Assembly (NCBI RefSeq): GCF_025602895.1
Contig: NW_026516217.1
Coordinates: forward strand, 558,001-622,000
Origin: Polychytrium aggregatum
Taxonomy: Eukaryota; Chytridiomycota; Chytridiomycetes; Polychytriales
Direction: 5' to 3'
Length of the DNA: 64,000 nucleotides
The notes under the pieces: generated by a model
Told to the model about the DNA's origin: nothing
Seen by the model: only the letters and a program-made list of their open reading frames with translations
Databases searched by the model: none
In this document: one piece after another, positions 12,648 to 21,344 of the stretch
Layout of the letters: every line of letters begins with the position of its first letter
Position numbering within the stretch: the stretch's first letter is position 1
Program-made: the position numbers and the translations under genes

Positions 12648-15519
12648 TCACCTCCGACGCCGCTGGATGTCCACATACCTTGGTATAAGCTCGGACGAGC
12701 ACATCGCCATCGACTCGGACCGAGGACACGACGTCGACAGCTGGACCGCTGGTGCTGTTCCCTTCTCTGGCAGGCTCCGGGACTGCTCGATCAAGGGGCA
12801 GCTGCCATGCAGCTTGCTGTTTGACCCGATCCGGTCCAGCTCATCCAGCGTCTTCTCCTTCCAAATGCGTGTGCTCATCAGATCCTCGCGCGATTCGCGC
12901 TCGACGGAGGACCGGTTCTCCCGTTGGCTTGGGACATCGCTTCGGCCATTGCCCTCCATCGTGGCATTCTCTACCGCATTCGTCTCCCGCACCGACAGTG
13001 GTATCGTCGTCATCGATGAGGCCACTTGCGTCTTCTTCAACTGAGGATCCGACCGGGCGAGCTGCTCCAGCTTTGACGGCATCCCTTCTGGCGGTGTCTC
13101 CCAGTCATAGCCAACGTCGGGCGGGCACCCCGAGAGCTGCAGCAGCCGGTCGTAAAGGCTCTCGAGATAGTCGTAGCTGGGCTCGTCAAAGAACTGCAGC
13201 GACGCTAGATAGCGATAGAGCTCTACCACGGGCTCTGGCAATCCCTGGCACAGGTCGTGCATCGACATGGTTTCTTTGAGATGTTTGATTTCAGCCTGGT
13301 GTGGGATCATGCAAATGAGACCACGACCGCAGAAGGGTGCCGGCTCCTCCATCACTGCCTACCAGCGACGGTGCCATCCCATTGGGCAAAAGTGCTATTT
13401 GTGCATACCTTCTCCTTGCCCTTCCACGGGAGCTGGCCGTTGAGGAACTCTATCGTGATGTATAGCAGCGGCCACAAGTCGTCCACCCGAGACAGATCCT
13501 GCCACCACCAAGGGCAAGTTAGAACCGCGGAGCGCTTCCATGATGCCGTACCGGGCGCCGTGGGCTCTTACCTTTTCCTGGTGTGCGTGCAAGGAAGCAT
13601 ACGTCGCTGTGCCTTTGAATCCCGCCTTTTCTCGCGGCTGTCATCCGTTGGGATAGTGTCAAACAAATCAGGAATGTGTGGTGTTCGCTGTGAGACAAAC
13701 TGAACGCTGGCCGTCCTTCGCAAGCAATGGTGCCTCCGACCCAAGTCTCACATCAGCGGCTCCCACCGAGACCCGGCTCCGGGGCTATCACAGCAGATAA
13801 CCATTCTCCTTACGTATCGATGCTGTCCAGAGCCGTTCGTGAACTTTCGAGCGAGTCCAAAATCAACAAGATAGCATCCCGGCTGCCCTTCTGTGCTCGG
13901 CAGTCCAATGCAAAAATTGCCTGATTGCCAATCCATACGAGCCGGATAAAATCAGAGCCAGTAAGCAGCTGTCTTGCGGAGCCAGGACGACCATGAGCCA
14001 GGACGGCCATGAGCCAAACACCGCGGTCTCACCTGGCTTGATGTCGCGATGGATGATTCCGATTTCATGAATCTCCCGGATGGCCTTGATCATCTGCTTT
14101 CCCAGCAACGCCGTCGTTGATAAACTGAACCTGCCCGTCTTTGTTTTCTTTCGGACCTCGGAGAGACTACAGGATTCAGATGTCATTAGCGGCGTTGCAG
14201 GACCATTTTCACGGTATCGTTTCCTGCCACCCACCAGTCTCGAACCGCGAAATCTGATCCTCCATCGGCACCTGATTTGCCATCCGCGCGCTTCCACGCA
14301 ACTTACTTGGGCCCCAGTAGTTGCATGACCACATAGGTCGACGCTACATCGTCGACGTTAACCCCCGGTCCGTATGATGATATCGGATACGTCAAATATC
14401 GACCGCATGCATGAAGCTGCGGGATGTGTTTGCGTCCTGAGTGCCATGGGAAAGAGAGCAGATGAGCCCATTGATGCCATGGTCAGCCAGCGACATGCTG
14501 GTGAGTTTGCTGATCAGGAGCTCCTCGGGAAGATTCCTGCGCGCTCCGGCCCCAATCGATCTTTCCCGTCGTCCATGATTCCGTTGCGATACCATTCGCA
14601 GCTTCATCTCTGGACTTCCGTTGCCCGGCCAGCACTTGCTTGCCTCGGCCCGCTACATCCGGTCATCAAATTGAGATGTTTTGGGCCGTGACCTACATCC
14701 TACTACTGCTGGTTGCGTTGGACTATATCTGAGCCATGCACAGCGCGGCTTGATTGGATTTTTCGATGCAAAGCCACGAACTCCACCGGACGCTTCGTAC
14801 TAACCCTACCTTGGAGCCGCCGCAGCACGCCAGCCTCGAGCCGAAGCACCTTCTTCTTTGCCGTCGGATGCTCAATCTTGACTGCAATTCGCTCGCCTGT
14901 TGTTAGATCCAGGGCCTTGTAGACTTCACCAAAGCCGCCCTTGCCGATCATGTTGCCCTGTTTGAGGATGGCGATGTGGGAAGGGGAGGGGTGGTCGTCC
15001 GAGGAGTCAAACGCGGGTCATTGCGTCGAGCCAGCAGCAAGATACCGATCTTGTCGAGATCTTCGACATCAGCAACAGCAACATCAACAGCAGTCGCCGT
15101 CAGCCCTGTCCTCGTGCCGTGAGTTACTCTACTACAGATCGATGAAAGGCTCTCCGCGACTCCCCAAGACCGAGCTGGCAACCGAGCCTGGGCGCGATCT
15201 TCTCGACCACTTCGCCCGGGCCCCGTCAAGCTGGTGCTCATGCGCGTTGCCCGCTGCCCATAACGATACATACAAGCTTCCATCGCCCCTTGATGATCGC
15301 ATTGTACAACGAGGGGGGATTACCGGGAACGGCTGTCGGGGCTGGGGTCGAGACTGGGAGCACGTTTGAGACGGAACCGACCGGCATCGCGGTGGCATTG
15401 CGTGCCAATGCCGCTGTTGAGGCTGCGTCGACGAAGGGATCATGCGATTTGTGGGGCGCGACTGGGTTGACGGCTGGCTCGGGCTTGAACGGCAGCATCG
15501 GGTTTATCACCGTGAGCAT
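12648..15519 (-). CDS. CK1-superfamily protein kinase, tau-tubulin-kinase-like
   Basis: This multi-exon gene reads right to left. Exon 1 (about 15519-15264) ends with NAIIKGRWKL. Exon 2 (14957-14810) gives the glycine loop IGKGGFGEVYKA and the AVKIEH lysine strand. Later exons give YVVMQLLGPN then LSEVRKKTKTGRFS, the catalytic loop IIHRDIKPGN, LVDFGLARKF, and AGFKGTATYASLHAH, followed by DLSRVDDLWPLLY (13498-13409). The VMQLLGPNLS, GT.TYAS..AH and R.DDLW motifs are hallmarks of the CK1/TTBK class rather than ordinary Ser/Thr kinases. The final exon (13295-12648) closes the kinase fold and adds a roughly 150-residue hydrophilic tail. The stretch linking exon 2 to YVVMQ (14809-14340) contains an exon I could not define. 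The substrate is unknown. Transcription probably starts near the TATA-like ctatatag at 15833. Confidence 0.82.
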
Positions 15520-16511
15520 TCTGGCTCCAATTTGACAGAGAGGCGGCCAAGCACGTCGATGCGATCAGAGAGAGGGTGGAGGAAATGTGGAGAAACCGAA
15601 GAGGAAGACTGTGGTTCTGGTCGTGATTGTAACTGCGGTTGTCGTCGTGGTCGATGGTCGATAGGATCCTGGTAGAGTCGATGCTCAAGTAACGTGTTTC
15701 GTGAGACCGGAAACAGTCCTGATTGCTCTGGTGCCAACGAATGGTGGAAGGCAGTGGCGGATCGTGGGCGAGAGACGGTCGGACGATGATTCAGTTCCGC
15801 TTGATTATCTGGAATGCGACTCCTCCTCGTGTCTATATAGAGCCAAGCGACCTCCCGCCGACGATTCCTGAGGCACAGAGGCGGAGGAGGGAAGAGAAGC
15901 TCGAAGCGCCTTTGAGACAACCGCCACATCTGCCGAGAAAGCTGGTAGCTCTCTCGGCCCGGACCCAGCCAGCATCCAACCGCGGACACCCACCCAGAGC
16001 AGCGCTACATCGCCCACAGGCTCTGTGTGCAGGACAAGAGCGGGAACAGCGAGGATCCAGTCATGTCCCGCAGAGAAGCGAGAACCCGTCTGGGAAAGTA
16101 GTGGTCATGGCTTCCAGCGCCTTTTCGACGAGCGCGCGCCAAAATCGAGATCTGGGAGGGAAGCAGCCCCTCGAGCCACCACCGCTGGCTCCACTTCTCC
16201 CGCCCAGCGATCCCGCCCATCGTTTGTCTGGTCGAGCGCTGTCGGCAGTGCGTCGGGCGCGAGATGCGGGAGTGAGGCCCCTGGCAGCGTCGCGACGAGC
16301 AGCGCAGATGGCACTACCGATTGTTGGGCCAGGGTCAACAAACAAACAAGCCCGCTTCCGCTTGCTGGAAGGAGGGAGCTGGAAGGAGCCGTACCTGGGG
16401 CACTGGGAGCCCTGCCGAGCCACCAGAACACTGGAAACCACGGCCCTCGGTGTACACGACCCCTTGGCATACAACCTTCGAATAATGAAACAGGGCACAG
16501 CTTTGATATCA
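15520..16511. other. Promoter region of the kinase gene; no further gene recognised
   Basis: The kinase start is at 15519 and a palindromic TATA-like site lies at 15833-15840. Two long overlapping + strand frames (from 15723 and 16025) show no known domain. A peptide from about 16109 begins with an Arg/Ser/Ala-rich stretch that could be a mitochondrial presequence, but nothing else supports a gene. Confidence 0.4.
15833..15840 (-). promoter_or_regulatory. TATA-like box (ctatatag)
   Basis: It lies about 315 bp upstream of the kinase start codon. The sequence is palindromic, so its direction is assigned from the gene position only. Confidence 0.4.
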
Positions 16512-16929
16512 TACAGTCAATCCAGAAGGAAATGGGACAGTCCTTCTCTGGCGTCAGATGTCTGAAGCCTGCCGAATATCCGTTGGTCCCGGCGAGCAAG
16601 CCGTGCGATTGTTTCCCGTCCTGGTTGGCAATCTCTTTGTTTTGGTTGGTTTGGGAAGCGTACTCTTGAATACACTCGGTCGATCCTCTGTGGCGACGAT
16701 CGACTGGCATTGATGTCTCGATCCAGGAGGGTGGTGCATCCACTGGATCCAGGAGGGTAGTGCATTCACTCGACACTCTAGACTGCTCTGCTTTTTCGAG
16801 TCGCTTGACTTCCCGGCGCTGCGAGCACACTGTTTGGCCATGGGAACGACGGCTGTGTGTGTATTCAGGTTCCAGAGCAAAACAACTGTCCTGGTTCAAA
16901 CGGGGTGTCCTGTTTCCGAATTGGCTGTA
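16512..16929 (-). mobile_element. Internally deleted Fanzor-family element (about 418 bp)
   Basis: The left end begins TACAGTCAATCCAGAAGG and continues to GGGACAGTCC. This matches the terminal repeat of the Fanzor element ending at 60353, read in reverse. The next 200 bp match the 3' end of that Fanzor gene and its flank, including the tgaatacac..gtcgatc..gatcgactggcat order. The right end (about 16905-16929), read in reverse, is TACAGCCAATTCGGAAACAGG followed by ACACC, which resembles the right terminal repeats of the intact element. The middle of the Fanzor gene and the whole transposase are missing. The right-hand TA is shared with the intact transposon that follows, so the latter inserted exactly at this element's end. 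Confidence 0.7.
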
Positions 16930-16954
16930 CACTTTATTCAGAAAAAACGGGACA
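16928..16954 (+). repeat. Left terminal inverted repeat, copy 1
   Basis: It starts TACACTTTATTCAG and ends AAACGGGACA. It matches the reverse complement of the right end at the outer TACA and the inner AAAAAACGGGACA. Confidence 0.85.
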
Positions 16955-17090
16955 ATATAGCCGTTTCCATGAACATGCAGTATGTGCTGTGCTTGCGTCA
17001 AGCAAAGCCACAAGAAATAAAACAGATCACTTTGGCAGCCTCCGAGTGAAGACCACCGGTCGCTCTCCGGTCTCCACAATCGACCTGCAT
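16930..17090 (-). ncRNA. Putative omega (guide) RNA scaffold region of the Fanzor gene
   Basis: This is an inferred feature. In TnpB and Fanzor loci the guide-RNA scaffold overlaps the 3' end of the nuclease gene and runs to the transposon end; the guide itself is read from the flanking host DNA. Here about 100 bp between the Fanzor stop and the transposon end is almost identical in copies 1 and 2, although the reading frames of copy 2 have decayed. The minus strand holds a 6-bp stem with a 3-nt loop (tgcttg-acg-caagca, about 16990-17004); copy 2 has one substitution in it. The exact RNA ends cannot be seen. Confidence 0.35.
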
Positions 17091-19399
17091 ACTGTGATCA
17101 TGTTGCGCGCCGCATTGACGTCGCGATTCCACACTGTCCGGCAGCTGGGATTCTTGCAGCTCCTGACAAAGTGGGAATTCGCAACACTGGGCGCATCGAG
17201 TCCTTCCAACCGAACTGGCTCCAGGCACTTGGAGCACACTTGCGAGGTGTTGAACTCGTTCGTCGAGACTACCTTGACGCTTCCATGATGGTGATTGGGC
17301 CGGCGTCGGTGGTGCTCGAATTGCTCAAAGTACCGAGCGAACCGCTGCCTCCGAGGGCTGGATGCATAGCCCTTGCCTTGCCGCCATGATGCATTGCCAA
17401 AGGCGATCACCACATCGGTCCGTATCGGGGCGTGCCTCAGGACGGCCTTGCACATCCTGTCGACGGCCACTTGGCGTCTCTTGTGGCCCGTGAAGCGATG
17501 GTGACGGGCCTTCTTGCCAAGGTGGAAGTCGAGCTGCCCTCGCAGCTCCGGTCGCAGGACATGGGTGAGATGGACCTTGAAAGCCTCCGAGGACGACACC
17601 TTGGGCGAGGGAGTGGTCGACATCCAGGTCTCGATGCTGAGTCGATACTTCATGGTGTTGTGCCACCTGGTGTCGGACGTATGGCCACACATGTGCTGGT
17701 AGTGGCCATTGGAGAATGAGACCACCTCGTCTTGGTGGCCCGGTGCTTGGATGACCGCCGTGAAGATGGAGCCGACTCCAGGATCGATGCCAATCCAAGT
17801 GGACTTGTCGGGGTCTGGGTCGCCGATGTGGGCCTGGATACGCTGCTCGGCGGTCGGAGGAGGCTCGGAGGTCTCGGTGCGATCGGTTCGACGCACAAAC
17901 TTGACGAGGCCGATGGTGCATCCAATGCCATCGGTGCTGATCTCGTAGTTGAACAGTTTGTGATTGATATCCCGGTCACGGAAGAGGGAACTACGCAGCT
18001 TGAAGCAACTGCGCCAGAGACGATCCTGGTTGTTGACACCGTCATCGCCTTCTTCCTTGAGCTTGTCCCTGGTGAGTCCAAGGCGCTTCTTTGGACCCAG
18101 GAGCTCCCAGAGAGTGACCGTGTCAATCTTGACATACTTGGCCCTTGCAGTGCATAGAGGAACCATCGTGCACACGGCCGGAGGAGTGTCAAGAGCGAGC
18201 TGCTTGAGAGCCCAGTTGAGTCTGGCGGCCAGCTTGTTGATCTTGGCCTTGGTGGTGCCGAGCTCAGACTTGGCCGTGGTGAACCTCTTGTCGTCGGAGG
18301 GAATGCCTTGGGTAGTGAGCTCGTCCAGCTTGGCCTGGCGCTGCAGCTCGGAGACTCGGAGGGCGGGCATGTCACAGTCGATCCACTTGTGGACATTGTC
18401 GACCATCTTGTCCCGGGCAAGGATCCCCACATGGTGTGAGAGGCGATGGAGGGCCCGGAAGCGGTCCTGGTCGCTGCTGTACCGAAACTCGTCCAGGACG
18501 TGGCCAAAGTCGGGATAGAGGAACTCGATATCGGCCTTGGGTGGAGTCTGCCCTGGTTTCTCGAAGAGCTCGAGACAGGCCTCGATGGCTTCGTGCTTGT
18601 GCTTGTTGGCTGGGAAGACGGCAGCGCAGAAGCGGCGAAGGAGTCGCCAGTAGGCCAGGTCGAGGTGGGTGGTGCAGTTGGTAGCATGGGCATTGACAGC
18701 CAGTGTGAGAAGCTGACTGCGAGCACCATCAGGCAGACGAGGGGCCGGAGGTAGGTCTGCGTGCCGAGTGGTCTGGTAGTCGCGAAAGGAAGCGACCAGA
18801 TGCTCGTTGTATTTCTCAATGTCCCTGGCTGTCAAGAGAGCACCAGCCTGGACGATCCTGAAGCATTGGCGAACGAAAGCAGGTGTGGACTTGGAGATGA
18901 CGGGGACGGGAAGATCCTGCTCGATGCACCGGAGGATGTGCAGGTTGAGCAGCCTGGATGCCTCGAACTGGATCTGGGTCATGGCCTCGACGGTGGCCTG
19001 GATCTTGTCGCGGAGAGCGGGATTGAGACAACAGCCATCCATCGTCTGCTTGAAGCAGCTGAACTGAGGGGCGGATGACCTTCCATCCACGAGTGGGACG
19101 ACAGAACTCTTGAGGGGGTGATATTTTGGACACTTGTTGGTGTTGCAACGTTCGTGATCGGTGCCATCGCACTGGCGACATCGCTTGCCGGTACTCGAGG
19201 AAGTAGATGGACCAGGCTCGGTGGGATCGACATCCATTGGATCTGCAGAAGCAGTGGTGGTGAGCGACGGAGCAACAGACGACCAAGCATGCGTGGGATC
19301 AGAATACGAACCAGAGACAGGCTCCGACTGTGACTTGGCTTTCTTGGGCCTGGGTGGCCGAGGCTGGCCATCACCGGTACCCTTACGCTTCGGAGGCAT
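17027..19399 (-). CDS. Fanzor RNA-guided DNA endonuclease (eukaryotic TnpB homologue), intact
   Basis: A single open frame of 790 residues without introns. The N-terminus is basic (MPPKRKGTG.., KKAK near 19-22: a likely nuclear-localisation signal). A Cys cluster CRQC..CNTNKC (residues 74-90) may bind zinc. The C-terminal half carries the split RuvC nuclease: RuvC-I WIGIDPGVGS with Asp539; the strand VVIAFGNASW (663-672), where bacterial TnpB has its RuvC-II Glu but no acid is present; Glu715 in STNEFNTSQ just before the zinc ribbon CSKC..CKNPSC (722, 725, 748, 753); and RuvC-III NRDVNAARN with Asp760. Relocation of the catalytic Glu next to the zinc ribbon is a described Fanzor trait. The protein should cut DNA matching a guide RNA encoded at the transposon end. 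It is transcribed in the same direction as, and downstream of, the transposase. It is the only intact Fanzor gene here. Confidence 0.93.
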   Translation of the reverse strand: MPPKRKGTGDGQPRPPRPKKAKSQSEPVSGSYSDPTHAWSSVAPSLTTTASADPMDVDPTEPGPSTSSSTGKRCRQCDGTDHERCNTNKCPKYHPLKSSVVPLVDGRSSAPQFSCFKQTMDGCCLNPALRDKIQATVEAMTQIQFEASRLLNLHILRCIEQDLPVPVISKSTPAFVRQCFRIVQAGALLTARDIEKYNEHLVASFRDYQTTRHADLPPAPRLPDGARSQLLTLAVNAHATNCTTHLDLAYWRLLRRFCAAVFPANKHKHEAIEACLELFEKPGQTPPKADIEFLYPDFGHVLDEFRYSSDQDRFRALHRLSHHVGILARDKMVDNVHKWIDCDMPALRVSELQRQAKLDELTTQGIPSDDKRFTTAKSELGTTKAKINKLAARLNWALKQLALDTPPAVCTMVPLCTARAKYVKIDTVTLWELLGPKKRLGLTRDKLKEEGDDGVNNQDRLWRSCFKLRSSLFRDRDINHKLFNYEISTDGIGCTIGLVKFVRRTDRTETSEPPPTAEQRIQAHIGDPDPDKSTWIGIDPGVGSIFTAVIQAPGHQDEVVSFSNGHYQHMCGHTSDTRWHNTMKYRLSIETWMSTTPSPKVSSSEAFKVHLTHVLRPELRGQLDFHLGKKARHHRFTGHKRRQVAVDRMCKAVLRHAPIRTDVVIAFGNASWRQGKGYASSPRRQRFARYFEQFEHHRRRPNHHHGSVKVVSTNEFNTSQVCSKCLEPVRLEGLDAPSVANSHFVRSCKNPSCRTVWNRDVNAARNMITVCRSIVETGERPVVFTRRLPK

Positions 19400-19645
19400 G
19401 GGGGCAGAGGATGCTGGATGCCTGCCAGTGGTACTGGTCAGAGCAGAGACTTTTTTTTATCGTGCAATAGCGCGATGATCAGATCAAGGCGAGATGAGGG
19501 AAGAAAGCAGCAGGACGAAGGTGTGGCATTTATACCCGAGAGCAGGAACCCGTCTTTGCGGGCTGGTTGGGGAAGTGACCCTGTTCAAAAATCGTCGAGA
19601 GGTTCAAGCCAGGGATTTGAGCGTGAAAATGGCGGCGTGATTGGG

Positions 19646-19705
19646 GAACTCAACCCCAAATCGGTGGGGACTCAACCCCAAATCGGTGGGGACTCAATCC
19701 CAAAG
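19646..19705. repeat. 22-bp tandem repeat at the end of the transposase gene
   Basis: About two and a half units of ctcaaccccaaatcggtggg with two further bases. The repeat starts inside the end of the transposase frame. Copy 2 has a similar but diverged array at about 46590-46650, so the array belongs to the element. Confidence 0.8.
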
Positions 19706-20477
19706 AAGTTCTCGATGGGATTGAAGTCGGGCGAGGCAGGTGGGGTGAAGATCACTGACCATCCTCGGCGATCGATGCAGTCCAGGACAGCCATTGTCTT
19801 GTGCATCTGACATTGTCCATCACAATCACAGAGCCATCTGGGAAGGTCGCTCGCTCAAAGAACTCGACTATCGAGTGTGTCTTGAATGATGTGGGGATGT
19901 ACATGCGATGCAGCACACCAGAGTGGTTGATGGCAAATGCAGCCGAGACAGACTTGTGTTTCATGTGATTGCGCTGACGGAGTGGGACGCCCTTCGGCGA
20001 GTATCCGTAGAGCGGAAAGGTGGTTCGTCTGATCCCCGTCTCATCGACAAAAACGAATCGCCGCGGGTCGATGGAGCGGGCCTGGTCCCTGAACTGTGCC
20101 ACTCGCTCATCCAGTCGCTTGGACTTGTAGAGGTGTGTTGCCCTCTTGTGTGAGAGACCTGCTCGGTGGATGGCAGTGTGGCAGAGTGAGAGTGATACTT
20201 TCCTCTGGAGGATGGACTCGAGCTTGCATCGCAACACAGGACCAGCCTGGAACGGATCCTGTTCAATCAGGGTGCGGATGACTGGACATGCCTGCTCGAA
20301 GAAAGTGGATCTGCGAGCTGTGACTCGGGATGGGTCATCCAGCTTGCATCCTCGGTGCCATCGATGGATGGTGCTCTTGGATACACTGAATATGGAGGCG
20401 ACCTTACGCAGGCTATGGATGAGATCGTAGCATCGCAATGCGGCGGTGCGAAAGTCGGATGTGTGGCGAATGGTCAT
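19672..20477 (-). pseudogene. Tc1/mariner-IS630 transposase, frameshifted before the last catalytic residue
   Basis: The protein starts MTIRHTSDF with a helix-turn-helix (SLRKVASIFSVSKSTIHRWH). It continues with the first catalytic Asp in FVFVDETG and the second in VIVMDN. A single base missing at about 19806-19808, relative to copy 2, shifts the frame after VMDNV, and translation ends at 19752. In the shifted frame the rest is still there: GWSVIFTPPASPDFNPIENF with the final Glu, followed by a stop inside the 22-bp repeat. In copy 2 the spacing from the second Asp to the Glu is 34 residues (DD34E), the Tc1/IS630 pattern. The protein ends just after NPIENFFG, shorter than typical family members, which continue with a C-terminal helix region. 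Lies upstream of the Fanzor gene on the same strand. Confidence 0.88.
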
Positions 20478-20535
20478 GGCCAGCGCGCGATAACATTGGG
20501 TAACAAAATATTCGATGAACGGTCAAAAACCCGGG

Positions 20536-20563
20536 TGTCCCGTTTTTTATTGGATTGCCTGTA
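20536..20563 (-). repeat. Right terminal inverted repeat, copy 1
   Basis: On the + strand it reads TGTCCCGTTTTTTATTGG and then ATTGCCTGTA. It is the inverted partner of the left end and is conserved in copy 2 at 47239-47266. Confidence 0.85.
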
Positions 20564-20570
20564 ATGCAGA

Positions 20571-21149
20571 ATGAGTTTTGCATCGCGGCACACGCTTCCA
20601 GGACACATTCCATCCCGACTTCCAGCACTGCCGCCGAGATTTCCCTCCCTCGGCGCCTGCTATGAAAGGATGCTGACGGGACGCTGCCAGTGGGCACTGC
20701 CGGCCATCTGCTCATCACTCTGCATGTCTGCACACGCATCCAGCACTCCAAAGGCCGATAAGTGGATCGCCCCGCCACCAGCCCCACGCACTGAGGCTGT
20801 CGCTGGCACCGGCTCGGGCGTCGTTGACTGCCTGGCTCTGCTCAGCAACGAGTCCACCGTCAACCTCAACATCAAGCACGATAAGATCCTGCTGCTCGCC
20901 GGAAACTCGCAGATCGAGTTCGGCCCCACCAGCACTTTCCAGCTGGTCTCCGAGAAGGCCGACAAGCGAGGTCGCAGCCTCTCGGTCCCCAAGCCTGCAG
21001 GGTCGGCCGCCTCCTCTTCCCACGGCACACCCCGCACCAGCACCCTCCACTCCGAGGCCAGCAGTCCGACGCCGTCATCTGAAAAATCGCCTCACGGACC
21101 TGGGCGCACTCGAGCCGCAACGGTCTCGACCAGTGGACCGCACAAGTAG
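20571..21149 (+). CDS. Hypothetical protein, possibly the 3' exon of a gene interrupted upstream
   Basis: I do not recognise this frame. The last about 130 residues have the codon character of host genes: a compact segment around VNLNIKHDKILLLAGNSQIE, then a Ser/Thr/Pro-rich tail ending TSGPHK. It begins immediately to the right of the transposon, and the first 60 residues look non-coding; an acceptor-like ..gcatccag lies near 20743. The 5' part may lie left of the transposon, but no match is visible there. It ends about 195 bp before the convergent PLP2 stop. Confidence 0.35.
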   Translation: MSFASRHTLPGHIPSRLPALPPRFPSLGACYERMLTGRCQWALPAICSSLCMSAHASSTPKADKWIAPPPAPRTEAVAGTGSGVVDCLALLSNESTVNLNIKHDKILLLAGNSQIEFGPTSTFQLVSEKADKRGRSLSVPKPAGSAASSSHGTPRTSTLHSEASSPTPSSEKSPHGPGRTRAATVSTSGPHK

Positions 21150-21344
21150 AAACCACATCGCTCGGCGGATCGATAGTTGCTTGCGGACATCCGTCATTTG
21201 GATCTGCAATCACTCGAGCAGCGGTGCACTGGGGAGCCACTTTTCACTTGTCGACGCTGACATTCATCGGCAGGGTCAAAATACAAACCACAGCCTGTAT
21301 TTCCACACGATTCATGTCGAGCAGCTGAATCGCGCCGGCGGTGG

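Larger units (their letters stand above)
16928..20563 (-). mobile_element. Tc1/mariner-type transposon carrying a Fanzor nuclease, copy 1
   Basis: The element is 3,636 bp including TA at both ends. The left end reads TACACTTTATTCAG and runs into AAAAAACGGGACA. The right end, read in reverse, is TACAGGCAATCCAATAAAAA followed by ACGGGACA, giving imperfect inverted repeats of about 27 bp. A second copy at 43877-47266 shares both ends exactly, which fixes the boundaries. Two genes lie on the minus strand: the transposase near the right end (start 20477) and the Fanzor gene towards the left end (19399-17027). Transposons of this class insert at TA. Fanzor genes are known passengers of several eukaryotic transposon superfamilies, including mariner. 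Read-through of the left terminal repeat contains aataaa on the minus strand, a possible poly(A) signal. Confidence 0.92.

Noticed and set aside
15723-16565. 280-codon + strand frame, possibly a mitochondrial protein
   Set aside because: No recognised domain, overlapping frames of similar length, and it runs into the deleted transposon. I kept it only as a note.
17650-18819. 389-codon frame antiparallel or shifted within the Fanzor gene
   Set aside because: It is a Ser/Thr/Pro-rich shadow of the Fanzor frame; a similar shadow occurs in copy 2 (44386-45792).
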